Notes: generated by a model from the letters alone, not told the origin. A DNA stretch of 64,000 nucleotides from Candidatus Nanohaloarchaea archaeon (GCA_014297435.1 JACOQA010000004.1:76180-140179), one strand, 5' to 3'; shown: positions 42,269 through 50,401, counted from the stretch's first letter. Translations and numbers: made by a program.

Positions 42269-43147
42269 TTAGTTCGACCTACCTAATTGTAAGCCGTAAA
42301 ACCTCTCAAGTATTGATCTGTTAGGATCGAAACCGCCAACAAACTTGCCCGGAAGTTTTTTGGAAAGATCTCTCTGACCTCTAAGATAAACTTCACCCTC
42401 CAGCCCCTCTAAGACTTGTCTGATCTCATTAAGATGCGATTCAATTTGCTCCTCACGTTTCTTTTCAAAACGTCCCTGTGAGAAACCGCCTTTACCATGT
42501 TCACGGTCAATTCTGGACTTCAGAACCTCAACTTCTTCGAATCCCCCACCTTTCTCGGTATAAATATAGGTTTCTCCGGCTGAAACAAGTGTGAAGTATT
42601 TCTTTCTCTTGAAGAATTCCATTATTGGCTCGACATCAAATTTTTCTTCGATAGAGAACTTTTCGGGGTAGAAAGGCGCCACCTTTAGAATAAATGATCC
42701 TAGCTCCTCATCGATAAACGCAACAAAACCATTCTCGCCCTGAATCCGCGAATACTGGTTTTTCGTAATAGAGTTCTTGATCGAACGAAGATCTCTATGA
42801 TCTTCAAGCTTACCGGGACTGTAAATACTGACTAGTTCGCCGCCTCCTGACTCAATAGTCGATAGCTTTTCCAAGAGTCTTCTGGCAGAATTGTAGTCCA
42901 AGTTCTCGAATGTCCCATCCCATTCTTCCTCTTCCTCTTCGACCTCATTATCTTTATCCTGTTTGTCTTTCAGCCGGTTAAGCTCTTCTTCGGCCTCCTG
43001 TTTCTTCCTGGAAAGTTCTTTCCGTCTTTCCTCTTCAGCCTTAAAACGGTTCCTCCAGCTTTCTTTGTCCTGTTTTTCCTCTTCAAGCTTCTGTTCGAGC
43101 TCTTCGATTCTTTCCTCAAGTTCTTCTGTGTTCCAGGGAAGCTTCAT
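42269..43147 (-). CDS. Vms1/eRF1-like (VLRF1) peptidyl-tRNA hydrolase-type protein with coiled-coil N-terminus
   Basis: 292 residues. Residues ~5-70 form a coiled coil. The rest matches the release-factor-like fold of Vms1/ANKZF1 relatives: LVSIYSPGKLEDHRDLRSIKNS, then the loop REHGKGGFSQGRFEKKREEQ in the place of the GGQ loop of release factors, and VYLRGQRDLSKKL. In Vms1 this loop hydrolyses peptidyl-tRNA on stalled ribosomes. The Gln is shifted (GGFSQ instead of GGQ). A ribosome rescue role is likely. Confidence 0.72.
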   Translation of the reverse strand: MKLPWNTEELEERIEELEQKLEEEKQDKESWRNRFKAEEERRKELSRKKQEAEEELNRLKDKQDKDNEVEEEEEEWDGTFENLDYNSARRLLEKLSTIESGGGELVSIYSPGKLEDHRDLRSIKNSITKNQYSRIQGENGFVAFIDEELGSFILKVAPFYPEKFSIEEKFDVEPIMEFFKRKKYFTLVSAGETYIYTEKGGGFEEVEVLKSRIDREHGKGGFSQGRFEKKREEQIESHLNEIRQVLEGLEGEVYLRGQRDLSKKLPGKFVGGFDPNRSILERFYGLQLGRSN

Positions 43148-43235
43148 GGTTTCAGGTACTTCTCCACGGGTTTAAAGCCTTGTACAGCGGAAAAGTTAAA
43201 AAGGTAGTCGATAACTTCTGGATGTGGGATAAGAC

Positions 43236-43538
43236 ATGACTGCAAAGACTGTTGAGGAACTTTCACCCGAGGACGACGATATTGAAATCGAAGGAAAAAT
43301 TGCCGAACTACCGACTCCACGTGCCGTGACCACCCAGTACGGCCAGAAAAAAATTACTACCGTAGTTTTCGAGGACGAGACCGGAAAGATCGACCTCACC
43401 CTCTGGGAAGAGGAAATTGAGGCAGTTGAAGAGGGCGCAAGCGTCAGGATAGAAGGCGCCTACGTCCGTGAATGGGCTGACGATATTCAGCTCAACATCG
43501 GCCGCGATGGAAACATCGAACAGGTAGAAGAGGAATAA
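43236..43538 (+). CDS. Single OB-fold RPA-like protein
   Basis: 100 residues consisting of one OB fold (IEIEGKIAELPTPRAVTTQYG; TTVVFEDETGKIDLTLWEEE; VRIEGAYVREWADDIQLNIG), as in archaeal single-stranded-DNA-binding RPA subunits. It has no zinc finger and a short acidic tail that may recruit partners. Located among repair genes. Confidence 0.85.
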   Translation: MTAKTVEELSPEDDDIEIEGKIAELPTPRAVTTQYGQKKITTVVFEDETGKIDLTLWEEEIEAVEEGASVRIEGAYVREWADDIQLNIGRDGNIEQVEEE

Positions 43539-43634
43539 ACTAGAAACCCGGGACCGGAAAGTCCCTCACAACCTTAACTTCTATTTCTATATACTGGGAT
43601 TTTTAACTTCTCAGCATCAAACTTGGCATAAAGG

Positions 43635-44723
43635 ATGGGAATCGAGGAACGTATACAGGAGCTTGAGGACAAACTTGAGGAAACTCCTGTCAACAAAGCA
43701 ACGGAGACTGAGAGAGGTCGTATCAAGGGCCAGATCGCTGACCTGAAGGAGGAGAAGCAAAAGAAGCAGAAAAGTACCGAAGACACTTCCGGATACGCTG
43801 TTGAGAAGAAAGGCGATGCCACAGTCGCACTTGTAGGATTCCCGAGTGTCGGAAAATCTTCTTTACTCAATAAACTTACTAACGCTGATTCCGAGACAGG
43901 GGAATACGAGTTCACAACCTTAGATGTCGAGCCCGGCATGTTGAAACATAGAGGCGCAAACATACAGATACTTGACGTACCTGGCTTGATTGGAGGTGCC
44001 GCAGATGGTAGAGGTGGAGGACAACAGGTTCTCTCTGTTGTCAGAAACGCCGACCTGATTCTATACATGCTTGACCCCGAGGAGATGAGAGAAGAGGAGA
44101 TCAAACAGGAGATATACAACGTCGGAATACGTACAAATATCGAACCCCCGAACATGAAGGTGGAGAAGAAAGGAAAAGGCGGTATAACAGTCTCCTCAAC
44201 TGTAGACCTAGATATTGAACACGATACTGTCGAAAGCATTATGCATCAGAAAGGTTTCGTAAATGCTAACGTTACTATAAGAGAGGAAATGGATCTTGAC
44301 CGTTTTATCGACGGTTTAATGAACAACAGGAAGTACATTCCTGCAATTACCACAGTTAACAAGATAGATCTGATTGATTCCAGTAAAGTAAATGATTACG
44401 AGGAAGAGTACGATTTACTTATATCTGCGAAGGACGGAAAGAATCTCGATGAGCTGAAGGATTTGATCTTCGAGGGACTAGGGCTTATCAGGATCTACAT
44501 GAAGGAAAAAGGCGAAGAAGCCGACAAAGACGACCCCCTGATTCTTAGAGAAGGAGATACCGTTGAAAGTGCGCTTGAAACACTTCCCGGTGATATGAAG
44601 GATCGTTTCAAGAAAGCCAAAGTCACAGGTCCTTCATCGAAGTTCCCTAACCAAAAGGTGGGAGTAGAGCATGAGTTGATGGACGAAGATGTTCTTGAGT
44701 TAAACTTGAGGCATCTTAGTTGA
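43635..44723 (+). CDS. drg: DRG-family GTPase
   Basis: 362 residues. N-terminal helical hairpin (GIEERIQELEDKLEETPVNK), G1 GFPSVGKSS (~72), G3 DVPGLIGGA, G4 TVNKIDL, G5 ISAKDG and a C-terminal TGS domain (REGDTVESALETLPGDMKDR) match DRG1/DRG2, translation-associated GTPases conserved in archaea and eukaryotes. A short hairpin (GGGACCGGAAAGTCCC, 43552-43567) lies in the gap before it. Confidence 0.95.
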   Translation: MGIEERIQELEDKLEETPVNKATETERGRIKGQIADLKEEKQKKQKSTEDTSGYAVEKKGDATVALVGFPSVGKSSLLNKLTNADSETGEYEFTTLDVEPGMLKHRGANIQILDVPGLIGGAADGRGGGQQVLSVVRNADLILYMLDPEEMREEEIKQEIYNVGIRTNIEPPNMKVEKKGKGGITVSSTVDLDIEHDTVESIMHQKGFVNANVTIREEMDLDRFIDGLMNNRKYIPAITTVNKIDLIDSSKVNDYEEEYDLLISAKDGKNLDELKDLIFEGLGLIRIYMKEKGEEADKDDPLILREGDTVESALETLPGDMKDRFKKAKVTGPSSKFPNQKVGVEHELMDEDVLELNLRHLS

Positions 44724-44758
44724 ATAAAAATAAAGAGAGAAAATTCCAGAGGATTTCT

Positions 44759-45076
44759 TTACTCTTCATCACTACGCTTTTCCTGTTCTCTTTCGATTAG
44801 GTCTCTGAGCGCGGAGGCTAGGAATCCTAATGTAATAGCGTCGCCTACAATTTTTAGCGAAGGGAATGCTAGTGGACCCATCTTGAGGAGACCTCCTTGA
44901 GTGTCGATAAGCGGTGTAAACATCATAATCGAGAATACCGCTGTGGCTGCCGCAACTTTAATACTCAGTCTCTCCTCGAAGTCCTTGTGGTACACATCAA
45001 GATACCAGATTGTAAGCATTGCAGCCACAAGTCCTCCTGCGCCTATAAATGCACTTATGAGCGTATAAGTTTCCAT
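44759..45076 (-). CDS. Small three-helix membrane protein, unknown
   Basis: 105 residues with three predicted helices (LISAFIGAGGLVAAMLTIWY, IKVAAATAVFSIMMFTPLI, LKIVGDAITLGFLASAL) and a charged C-terminus. No family recognised. It is divergent from orc1/cdc6. Confidence 0.6.
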   Translation of the reverse strand: METYTLISAFIGAGGLVAAMLTIWYLDVYHKDFEERLSIKVAAATAVFSIMMFTPLIDTQGGLLKMGPLAFPSLKIVGDAITLGFLASALRDLIEREQEKRSDEE

Positions 45077-45119
45077 AAAGTCGAATTAGCTAAGCTCAGT
45101 TTTAAACCTTCCCTAAAAA

Positions 45120-45240
45120 CGTATTACAAAAACCCTCTATTTTTGGAGCTTAAACCATTTTTGTATTACATATTTCTAGCGGAAGTAACGGAAAGGTACG
45201 TCTCCCTGTTTTAAACTACCGGAAGTATTATAGTTCCGTG
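45120..45240. other. AT-rich repeat region upstream of orc1/cdc6; possible origin element
   Basis: The 161-nt gap 45077-45237 contains GTATTACA twice (45121-45128, 45164-45171), CGGAAGTA twice (45180-45187, 45220-45227) and the small inverted repeat CGGAAGTATTATAGTTCCG over the orc1 start. A third CGGAAGT lies inverted after orc1 (46271-46282, CGGAACTTCCGG). Repeats around orc1/cdc6 often are origin recognition boxes, but no known ORB consensus is evident. Confidence 0.35.
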
Positions 45241-46257
45241 AGAACTCCGAACACTGTTATAGAGGACGCGAGGGTGCTAACAGCCGACTTTCTGCCGAAC
45301 AGAATGGTTCACAGGAACTCACAGCTCAACGAGATAAAACGCTGCCTCGAACCCATACTCGACGGAAAGAACCCGAGAAACATGCTGCTCTACGGACCTC
45401 CAGGAACCGGAAAATCAACCATGGCAGAGTACGTAGTCGATGAACTACAGAAACACTCCTCCACAGTTGTGTGGGGAAGCGTCAACTGCTGGAGATACCC
45501 CTCAAGATTCAAAGTATACTACAACCTACTACAGGACATAGGAGTCAACCTGATCCACAGGACAGGAACACCTACGGACGAACTGGTTGACAAGTTCAGG
45601 GAAAAAGTATCGGGAAGACCGAGCATCGTTATACTCGATGAGGTAGACCAGATCGAAGAGGAAAGAATACTCTACGACTTTGCCCGAGAAAACAACATAG
45701 GGTTGATAATGATCGCCAACAAGGAAACCGCATTATACGATGTCGACCAGAGAATAAGATCCTCTCTGGAAGGAACCAAAGAAGTACGTTTCCCAGCCTA
45801 CCCGCAAGAAGAACTAGTCGACATCCTAAAGGATAGGAGGAAGTGGGGTTTGAGAAAAGAGGCTGTAGACAACCAGCAACTAAACAGAATCGCTTCAAGA
45901 GCGGATGGTGACGCCCGGGTTGCGATAAACGGTTTGAGGATTGCTGCGGAAGAAGCAGAGAACAGGGACATGGAAGAAATTACTGACGCAATAGTCGAGA
46001 ACGCCCTGCCGCAAGCCGAAGAAGAGAACAAATCCAAGTCAGTCGATAAGTTAAACGGACACCAGGAAGTTCTCTACGAGATCATTAAGGAAGAGGGAGA
46101 GATTTCTCCAGGCGAACTGTACGAGGAGTACGAGGAAAAGGTGGATGATCCGAAGACCGAAAGAACCCGAAGGAAGTACTTGAAGAAGATGGATCACTAC
46201 CGCTTGATCGAGTCAGAAGGAGAAGGTCGTTGGAGGAAGTACCGGTTACAGGAGTAG
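45238..46257 (+). CDS. orc1: Origin recognition protein Orc1/Cdc6
   Basis: 339 residues, start GTG at 45238 with GTTTTAAACTACC 26 nt upstream. The AAA+ domain has Walker A GPPGTGKST (~53-61), Walker B IVILDEVDQI, sensor 1 IGLIMIANKE and sensor 2 SRADGDARVAINGLRIA. The C-terminal winged helix runs from VLYEIIKEEGEISPGELYEE to the end. It marks origins and helps load MCM. The oapABC genes typical of haloarchaeal origins lie 6.7 kb downstream. Confidence 0.96.
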   Translation: MRTPNTVIEDARVLTADFLPNRMVHRNSQLNEIKRCLEPILDGKNPRNMLLYGPPGTGKSTMAEYVVDELQKHSSTVVWGSVNCWRYPSRFKVYYNLLQDIGVNLIHRTGTPTDELVDKFREKVSGRPSIVILDEVDQIEEERILYDFARENNIGLIMIANKETALYDVDQRIRSSLEGTKEVRFPAYPQEELVDILKDRRKWGLRKEAVDNQQLNRIASRADGDARVAINGLRIAAEEAENRDMEEITDAIVENALPQAEEENKSKSVDKLNGHQEVLYEIIKEEGEISPGELYEEYEEKVDDPKTERTRRKYLKKMDHYRLIESEGEGRWRKYRLQE

Positions 46258-46296
46258 AGATTTTTTCTATCGGAACTTCCGGTAACCTCCTCGTTT

Positions 46297-46307
46297 GTTT
46301 ATAAACC
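46297..46307 (+). promoter_or_regulatory. TATA box for the 46329 gene
   Basis: GTTTATAAACC is centred 27 nt before the ATG at 46329, fixing that start over a TTG at 46320. Confidence 0.6.
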
Positions 46308-46328
46308 GAGTCTTGTCCTTTGAAAGAT

Positions 46329-46523
46329 ATGTCCGCAAACATTCGTGCCTACGAGGACCATTTCGAGTACCTTCCCGAGAAGGAGAAAAAAGCCGTAAAA
46401 CAGCTCTTAGATGCCGAAGAAGAGGATAAGGTTCCTATGATGATCGTGAAACAGGTCGACCGCAACAAGATGTATGAGGAAGAAGAAAACCACACTATAT
46501 CTAGGATGCGAAGAAAGCCTTAG
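46329..46523 (+). CDS. Small acidic/basic soluble protein, unknown
   Basis: 64 residues, helical and highly charged (YEDHFEYLPEKEKKAVKQLLDAEEEDKVP), with a basic tail (SRMRRKP). Strong TATA box upstream. No family recognised. Confidence 0.6.
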   Translation: MSANIRAYEDHFEYLPEKEKKAVKQLLDAEEEDKVPMMIVKQVDRNKMYEEEENHTISRMRRKP

Positions 46524-46572
46524 AAACCTTTATGAACTCCGCAAAACGATTAGAACGGTTTTCAAGAGCAAG

Positions 46573-46583
46573 GGTTTATAAGC
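46573..46583 (+). promoter_or_regulatory. TATA box for the 36-residue gene
   Basis: GGTTTATAAGC, the same core as the ATP synthase promoter, is centred 25-28 nt before the ATGATG at 46603-46608. Confidence 0.55.
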
Positions 46584-46602
46584 GTGCAGGGGGATTTTTA
46601 GC

Positions 46603-46713
46603 ATGATGCAAACCGATTTCATGGATGAGACTGGTCGACAGATTCCGGTCGAGTTCGAACAGGGAAACCTCTTTTCCCGCGCGGTAAGCAAACTAATGGG
46701 TTTCAGAAACTAG
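46603..46713 (+). CDS. 36-residue protein with its own promoter
   Basis: ATG at 46603 (or 46606) to TAG at 46711-46713. The product is QTDFMDETGRQIPVEFEQG followed by a more hydrophobic, basic end (LFSRAVSKLMGFRN). The near-perfect TATA box at the leaderless distance is the main support. The peptide is amphipathic at its C-terminus. Function unknown. Confidence 0.55.
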   Translation: MMQTDFMDETGRQIPVEFEQGNLFSRAVSKLMGFRN

Positions 46714-46829
46714 GGAGGGGAACCCGACCCGAGATTTCTTCTTTTCTATTATCAACCAGTTAATTGTAGATCAACCCGCTTAAATCTTTCCGATAAAGCT
46801 CTAATACCATTTGAACAGTTATACTACAT

Positions 46830-47075
46830 ATGGGGAAGGCGGATATACTTGAAGACGAAGATATTGAAGAAATCTATGTAGAAGTCCGAGGTTCGGGCGA
46901 GACTTATGAAACAGTCTTAGAGAAACTTGGGGAGCTAAGTATTGATTACAACGAATCAGAAGATCCTTCAACCTATACTACAGGCGTGGTAATGAAAGTG
47001 AATCCTGAGAAAGGTCTTGGAGGAAAATTTAAAGGAGAAGAGGCGTTGGACGCCTTAAACGTTTTACTCGAGTAG
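46830..47075 (+). CDS. Small soluble protein, unknown
   Basis: 81 residues with an alternating helix/strand pattern (DIEEIYVEVRGSGETYETVLEKL ... TTGVVMKVNPEKG), perhaps a ferredoxin-like fold. No cysteines. Its 3' end overlaps S8e by 12 nt, convergently. Confidence 0.55.
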   Translation: MGKADILEDEDIEEIYVEVRGSGETYETVLEKLGELSIDYNESEDPSTYTTGVVMKVNPEKGLGGKFKGEEALDALNVLLE

Positions 47076-47438
47076 TTCTCCGTTTACAACTCCTTCCTGC
47101 CCAGGTCTTGAAGTAATTCTGGCCTTTCCTTCAGAAGTTGTTACGATTGCGCCCTTGGTTAGTAGCGAACGTCTTACGAAGTTAGGGTTCGCATCGTTCT
47201 CTTCAACTGCTTCGATATCTGCGCTTACAACACCATCATCGGTTGCGAGGTTGATTGTCTCAGCGCCCTTTACTACGTTTTTGTTGTTTCCTCCGCGAGT
47301 ATCTTTTTTCTCCACCTTCTTTTCATCGAGCTGCGGTTCCGAGAACTCGGATCCCAGGTCGTGTTTCCGGGACTTTCTGTAGCTTCGTGTTCTTCCGCCC
47401 GTCTTCTTTCTTCCGTTCTGTCTGTGCCAGATTGCCAT
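47064..47438 (-). CDS. rps8e: Ribosomal protein S8e
   Basis: 124 residues. IWHRQNGRKKTGGRTRSYRK at the start, the KKDTRGGNNKNVV loop and NPNFVRRSLLTKGAIVTTSEG are family signatures. Small-subunit protein of archaea and eukaryotes. A minus-strand TATA box (TTTTTATAAAATTT, ~47460-47472) lies ~27 nt before the ATG. Confidence 0.96.
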   Translation of the reverse strand: MAIWHRQNGRKKTGGRTRSYRKSRKHDLGSEFSEPQLDEKKVEKKDTRGGNNKNVVKGAETINLATDDGVVSADIEAVEENDANPNFVRRSLLTKGAIVTTSEGKARITSRPGQEGVVNGELLE

Positions 47439-47492
47439 ACAGTAATGCTCTAGCTGAAATTTTATAAAAACCTCTCTAACCCTTCAACTCCA

Positions 47493-47514
47493 CGGATATA
47501 CGGCGTTATATCCG
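47493..47514. repeat. Perfect palindrome between the S8e and LSm promoters
   Basis: CGGATATA (47493-47500) and TATATCCG (47507-47514) pair over 8 bp with spacer CGGCGT. It lies between the two divergent TATA boxes, ~25 bp from each, so either transcript's start could be controlled by a factor bound here. Confidence 0.55.
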
Positions 47515-47537
47515 CCTCAGAACGTGGCACAGGGCAG

Positions 47538-47549
47538 GGTTTATATAAG
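47538..47549 (+). promoter_or_regulatory. Promoter of the LSm-L37e operon
   Basis: GGTTTATATAAG places transcription start near 47570, ~15 nt before the ATG at 47585, with AGGTG as a ribosome site in the leader. Confidence 0.6.
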
Positions 47550-47584
47550 TTGTAGGAAGAACTTCGGTTATAGGTGTTTCTAAG

Positions 47585-47821
47585 ATGGGAGACAACGACG
47601 ACGGAAAGAGGCCACTCGACGTACTAGATACTGCAAAAGGAGACAGAGTAATCGCAAAACTGAAAGGCGGCCAGACAGTTTCCGGCAACCTGAAGGCTTT
47701 CGACCTCCACCTCAACATGTGGCTCGAAGAAGCTTCAGTCACGGATGAAGACGGAGGACAGACAGACTACGGAAAACTCTTGATCAGAGGCGACAACGTA
47801 ATACTAGTCAGCCCGGAGTGA
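47585..47821 (+). CDS. lsm: LSm (Sm-like) RNA-binding protein
   Basis: 78 residues with Sm1 ([30 protein letters not shown]) and Sm2 ([13 protein letters not shown]) motifs, including the RNA-binding D.H.N and RGD residues. Archaeal LSm forms a hexameric or heptameric ring that binds U-rich RNA. LSm followed by L37e is a conserved archaeal pair. Confidence 0.95.
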   Translation: MGDNDDGKRPLDVLDTAKGDRVIAKLKGGQTVSGNLKAFDLHLNMWLEEASVTDEDGGQTDYGKLLIRGDNVILVSPE

Positions 47822-47828
47822 TTCAATA

Positions 47829-47984
47829 ATGGGATTAAACAAAGGAAAACGTAACAAGAAGACTCACGGTAAGTGCCGCAGATGCGGCAACAAGTCGTTC
47901 CACCTCAGGAAGAAAGAATGTGCTTCCTGCGGATTCGGAAAGACAAAGAAGATGAACAAGCCAGAGAAAAAGAGGAAAGCATAA
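47829..47984 (+). CDS. rpl37e: Ribosomal protein L37e
   Basis: 51 residues ([18 protein letters not shown], then [17 protein letters not shown]). The CX2C...CX2C zinc ribbon and basic tail are complete. It starts 7 nt after the LSm stop, and its stop overlaps the next start by 1 nt. Confidence 0.95.
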   Translation: MGLNKGKRNKKTHGKCRRCGNKSFHLRKKECASCGFGKTKKMNKPEKKRKA

Positions 47985-48214
47985 TGGAGAAGAACTACTC
48001 GGTAATCATTCTCTCCGCAGCGGGAGACTTCCTTGTTGAAGAGGAAGACCAGCTGGAGAAAAAGGAGAAAGGTGTAGTAGCCAGAAAGCCTTACATCTAC
48101 ACCGAAGAGGATGAAGCTCAGAGGATCGATGCCGAGAAGATCTTCGTTCCGTACAGTTCGATGGACAACATCCAATACGGCGAGTTCGACATCGAAACTG
48201 TCGAGCTAGAATAA
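47984..48214 (+). CDS. Unknown protein of the LSm-L37e operon
   Basis: 76 residues from the ATG that overlaps the L37e stop (TAATG). The sequence (YSVIILSAAGDFLVEEEDQLE; YIYTEEDEAQRIDAEKIFVPYSSM) suggests a small alpha/beta protein. It is followed by tRNA-Lys after 48 nt. I do not recognise the family; position suggests a translation or RNA role. Confidence 0.7.
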   Translation: MEKNYSVIILSAAGDFLVEEEDQLEKKEKGVVARKPYIYTEEDEAQRIDAEKIFVPYSSMDNIQYGEFDIETVELE

Positions 48215-48262
48215 AGGTATCTCCCATCAAAGGGGCATTTGAGCCCTTTCTTATCTTTTGAT

Positions 48263-48336
48263 GGGCCCGTAGCTCAGTCTGGCAGAGCACCGGCCTTTTA
48301 AGCCGGGCGTCGCGGGTTCAAATCCCGTCGGGCCCA
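48263..48336 (+). tRNA. tRNA-Lys (anticodon TTT)
   Basis: Acceptor GGGCCCG/CGGGCCC, D-arm GCTC..GAGC, anticodon stem CCGGC/GCCGG around CTTTTAA, T-arm CGGGTTCAAATCCCG, discriminator A. No intron, and CCA is not encoded. Confidence 0.97.
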
Positions 48337-48360
48337 ATTTCAATAAAAAACCCTGTTTCT

Positions 48361-48837
48361 TCAGAAACCTACACTTCTCTTAACAATTCTACTAATTTTG
48401 GTCAGCTTTCCTGCGATACTCAAACGCCCAATATAGGCTCCTAGGAGAGCCTCTTCTTCGAAAGGCAGGAACTCAGCGATAGCTCTACCTACCCGTGCCT
48501 CACGCATGATTGAGAATACAGGGATTATTAACAAGAAGTCGAGCCAGTGCTGTTCGAAGAACTGTTTTCTTGAGGTTGCAAGTCTTGCCGCCACCACAAG
48601 CCGGGCACTGAAGTAGATTATTAGTCCGTAGTTCAGTAAGTTGACCGCTGTTCGAGTTCCTGGGTTGACAGGCAGCACAAACATGACTGTGATTATTGAT
48701 CCTATGCCGATTAATGCAAATGGAAGCAGTTGATCTAGGATTTTCTTGGCTCTAGAAGCTCTTTTCTGGGAAAATCTGGACTCTAGACCTTCCTCGATGT
48801 TTTCGACTCCTTCTCTGTAGTCTTCTTCCAGACCCAT
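48361..48837 (-). CDS. Membrane protein resembling an ion-channel voltage-sensor domain
   Basis: 158 residues: an acidic N-terminal helix, then helices near 38-55, 65-85 and 92-108, and a C-terminal basic amphipathic segment (GRLSIAGKLTKISRIVKR). FFEQHWLDFLLIIPVFSIMREARVGR resembles the S3-S4 region of voltage-gated channels (D in S3, spaced arginines after). There is no pore domain. The similarity is by eye only. Confidence 0.5.
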   Translation of the reverse strand: MGLEEDYREGVENIEEGLESRFSQKRASRAKKILDQLLPFALIGIGSIITVMFVLPVNPGTRTAVNLLNYGLIIYFSARLVVAARLATSRKQFFEQHWLDFLLIIPVFSIMREARVGRAIAEFLPFEEEALLGAYIGRLSIAGKLTKISRIVKRSVGF

Positions 48838-48956
48838 TAAAGATGTGTTTAACCCAGGTCCGTCTTAAAACTTGGCGATCTAGAACCTTTTACACGAGGA
48901 AAAGACGGCAAGGAGCAAGACCTTTTAGAATGTTAAGGTTCAAGCCTTGTTTGTAA

Positions 48957-49031
48957 GGACCGGTAGCTTAGCCAGGTTATAGCGCCACGCTGATAACGTG
49001 GAGATCCCCAGTTCAAATCTGGGCCGGTCCA
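48957..49031 (+). tRNA. tRNA-Ile (anticodon GAT)
   Basis: Acceptor GGACCGG/CCGGTCC, anticodon stem CCACG/CGTGG around CTGATAA, T-arm CCCAGTTCAAATCTGGG, discriminator A. No intron, no encoded CCA. Confidence 0.97.
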
Positions 49032-49150
49032 CTCTGATTAATTGTCCTTGCTCTTCTTGACCTGAACTTTGACGTAAAGCTTGGGTTTCTGAGGAAACTT
49101 TCAAGACGACCAAGTTGTTATTAAAAAGTTAATACAGATCGGTATTTTTT

Positions 49151-50350
49151 ATGGAAGACTTCCTGAGTCTGAAAGAGATAGAGGAAAAGAAAAACGAACT
49201 AAGGCAGGAAAGAGCCGAACTTGGAAACCCTCATGCACGAGAACTGAAAGACCTAGAGGAACCTATAGATTACATACTTGAAACCGAGGACAAATTCTTT
49301 GATCCACTACATGCGGTAGAGCTATTTGGAGAGGCTATCGACGTATGGAACTTTATAGATGAGTCATACAAGAAAAGTTACGGAACCGATTTTGAACCTT
49401 TAGATCAGATCCTGGACGGTACAACATTCACATGGGAGCAGGAGATGGAGGAGACCGAAGGACCTTTAACCCCAATCAATGAACCATCCTCAGATATTTT
49501 CGACAAGATGGACAAAGCATTCATGTTCTACGAAATCTCGGATCTTAGTGAAACCCCGGTTCTAAGCGAAGAGTTTGATGACTGGTTCAGCAGATTATTT
49601 GAGAAAGGCAGAAACATAGCGTTGATAGATGGCGCGGTCGACTCCTATAACGGCGGAAAGGACTATCAGGATCTTGTGATGGATACAGGAAACTATATGG
49701 ACTTCCTGTTGGATCAGCAGAGAAAGGATTTAGGCACAACTTTGCCGTTGAACAGGATAAACCACGATAGGATGAAATCTATGTTCAGCACCGAACAGGT
49801 CGAAAACCCTGAGAAGTACAAGGGCGCTAAAGTAGAGATGCCTAAACCTCATCCCCAGCTGAAGTATACGATGGCAAGAGAGTTCCTGGAAAGATACGAA
49901 GAACAAATAGAGAAAGCCAGAAATGAAAAAGGAGATAATACACAAGAACAAGATATCGTAGAGGAACAGGTTACCCGCACCGATACAAGAACTGTTGTGG
50001 ACTGGGAAATGTTCGGATCCGATCCCTCTGATGAGATGAAACAACTCTATGAAGCCGGAGCGAAGTATCAGGACGAATCCGATCTAGACCTCGATGCGGA
50101 GCGTCTAGGAAAGATTGTAGCCGATATGAACGGCGAAGATGTAGAGTACGAGCAAGGCGTGAAGCTTGGACCTCTAGGCGATGTAAAGAAGGCTGTTGAT
50201 GAAGTTGATGACCTAGACTTCAAGCTGCCCGTAGGCTCTAAACTTCACGAATTAAGGACCCTTGCCGAGTCAATAGATCATGCAGAGAATTATCGTACGC
50301 GGGAGGAGTTCGAATATACGAAAACTGTGAAGGTTAGGCAGAACGATTGA
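49151..50350 (+). CDS. Large acidic soluble protein, unknown
   Basis: 399 residues, predicted largely helical, with a coiled coil at the start (SLKEIEEKKNELRQERAELG) and a linker near 260-280 rich in Asn, Gln and Asp. No membrane segment, cysteine cluster or nucleotide motif. It starts 120 nt after tRNA-Ile with TTATTAAAAAGTTAAT as a likely promoter. The amino-acid bias matches the other acidic proteins, so I see no sign of transfer beyond the tRNA neighbour. Confidence 0.6.
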   Translation: MEDFLSLKEIEEKKNELRQERAELGNPHARELKDLEEPIDYILETEDKFFDPLHAVELFGEAIDVWNFIDESYKKSYGTDFEPLDQILDGTTFTWEQEMEETEGPLTPINEPSSDIFDKMDKAFMFYEISDLSETPVLSEEFDDWFSRLFEKGRNIALIDGAVDSYNGGKDYQDLVMDTGNYMDFLLDQQRKDLGTTLPLNRINHDRMKSMFSTEQVENPEKYKGAKVEMPKPHPQLKYTMAREFLERYEEQIEKARNEKGDNTQEQDIVEEQVTRTDTRTVVDWEMFGSDPSDEMKQLYEAGAKYQDESDLDLDAERLGKIVADMNGEDVEYEQGVKLGPLGDVKKAVDEVDDLDFKLPVGSKLHELRTLAESIDHAENYRTREEFEYTKTVKVRQND

Positions 50351-50401
50351 TGCCGGAAATCTTTCAAACCAGGTTTTTCAATTAATTATATTAAAGAAGA
50401 A

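Noticed and set aside
43574-44239. Minus-strand open frame of 221 codons opposite drg
   Set aside because: Ser-rich antisense sequence over the conserved GTPase domain; no ribosome site or homology.
46714-46760. GGGAGGGGAACCCGACCC as a strong terminator
   Set aside because: Pairing is limited to 3-4 bases and the T-run is interrupted; weaker than the hairpin at 25353.
48957-50350. tRNA-Ile plus the large unknown gene as an integrated element
   Set aside because: The unknown gene has the same acidic composition as the core genes, with no integrase and no direct repeat of the tRNA 3' end.
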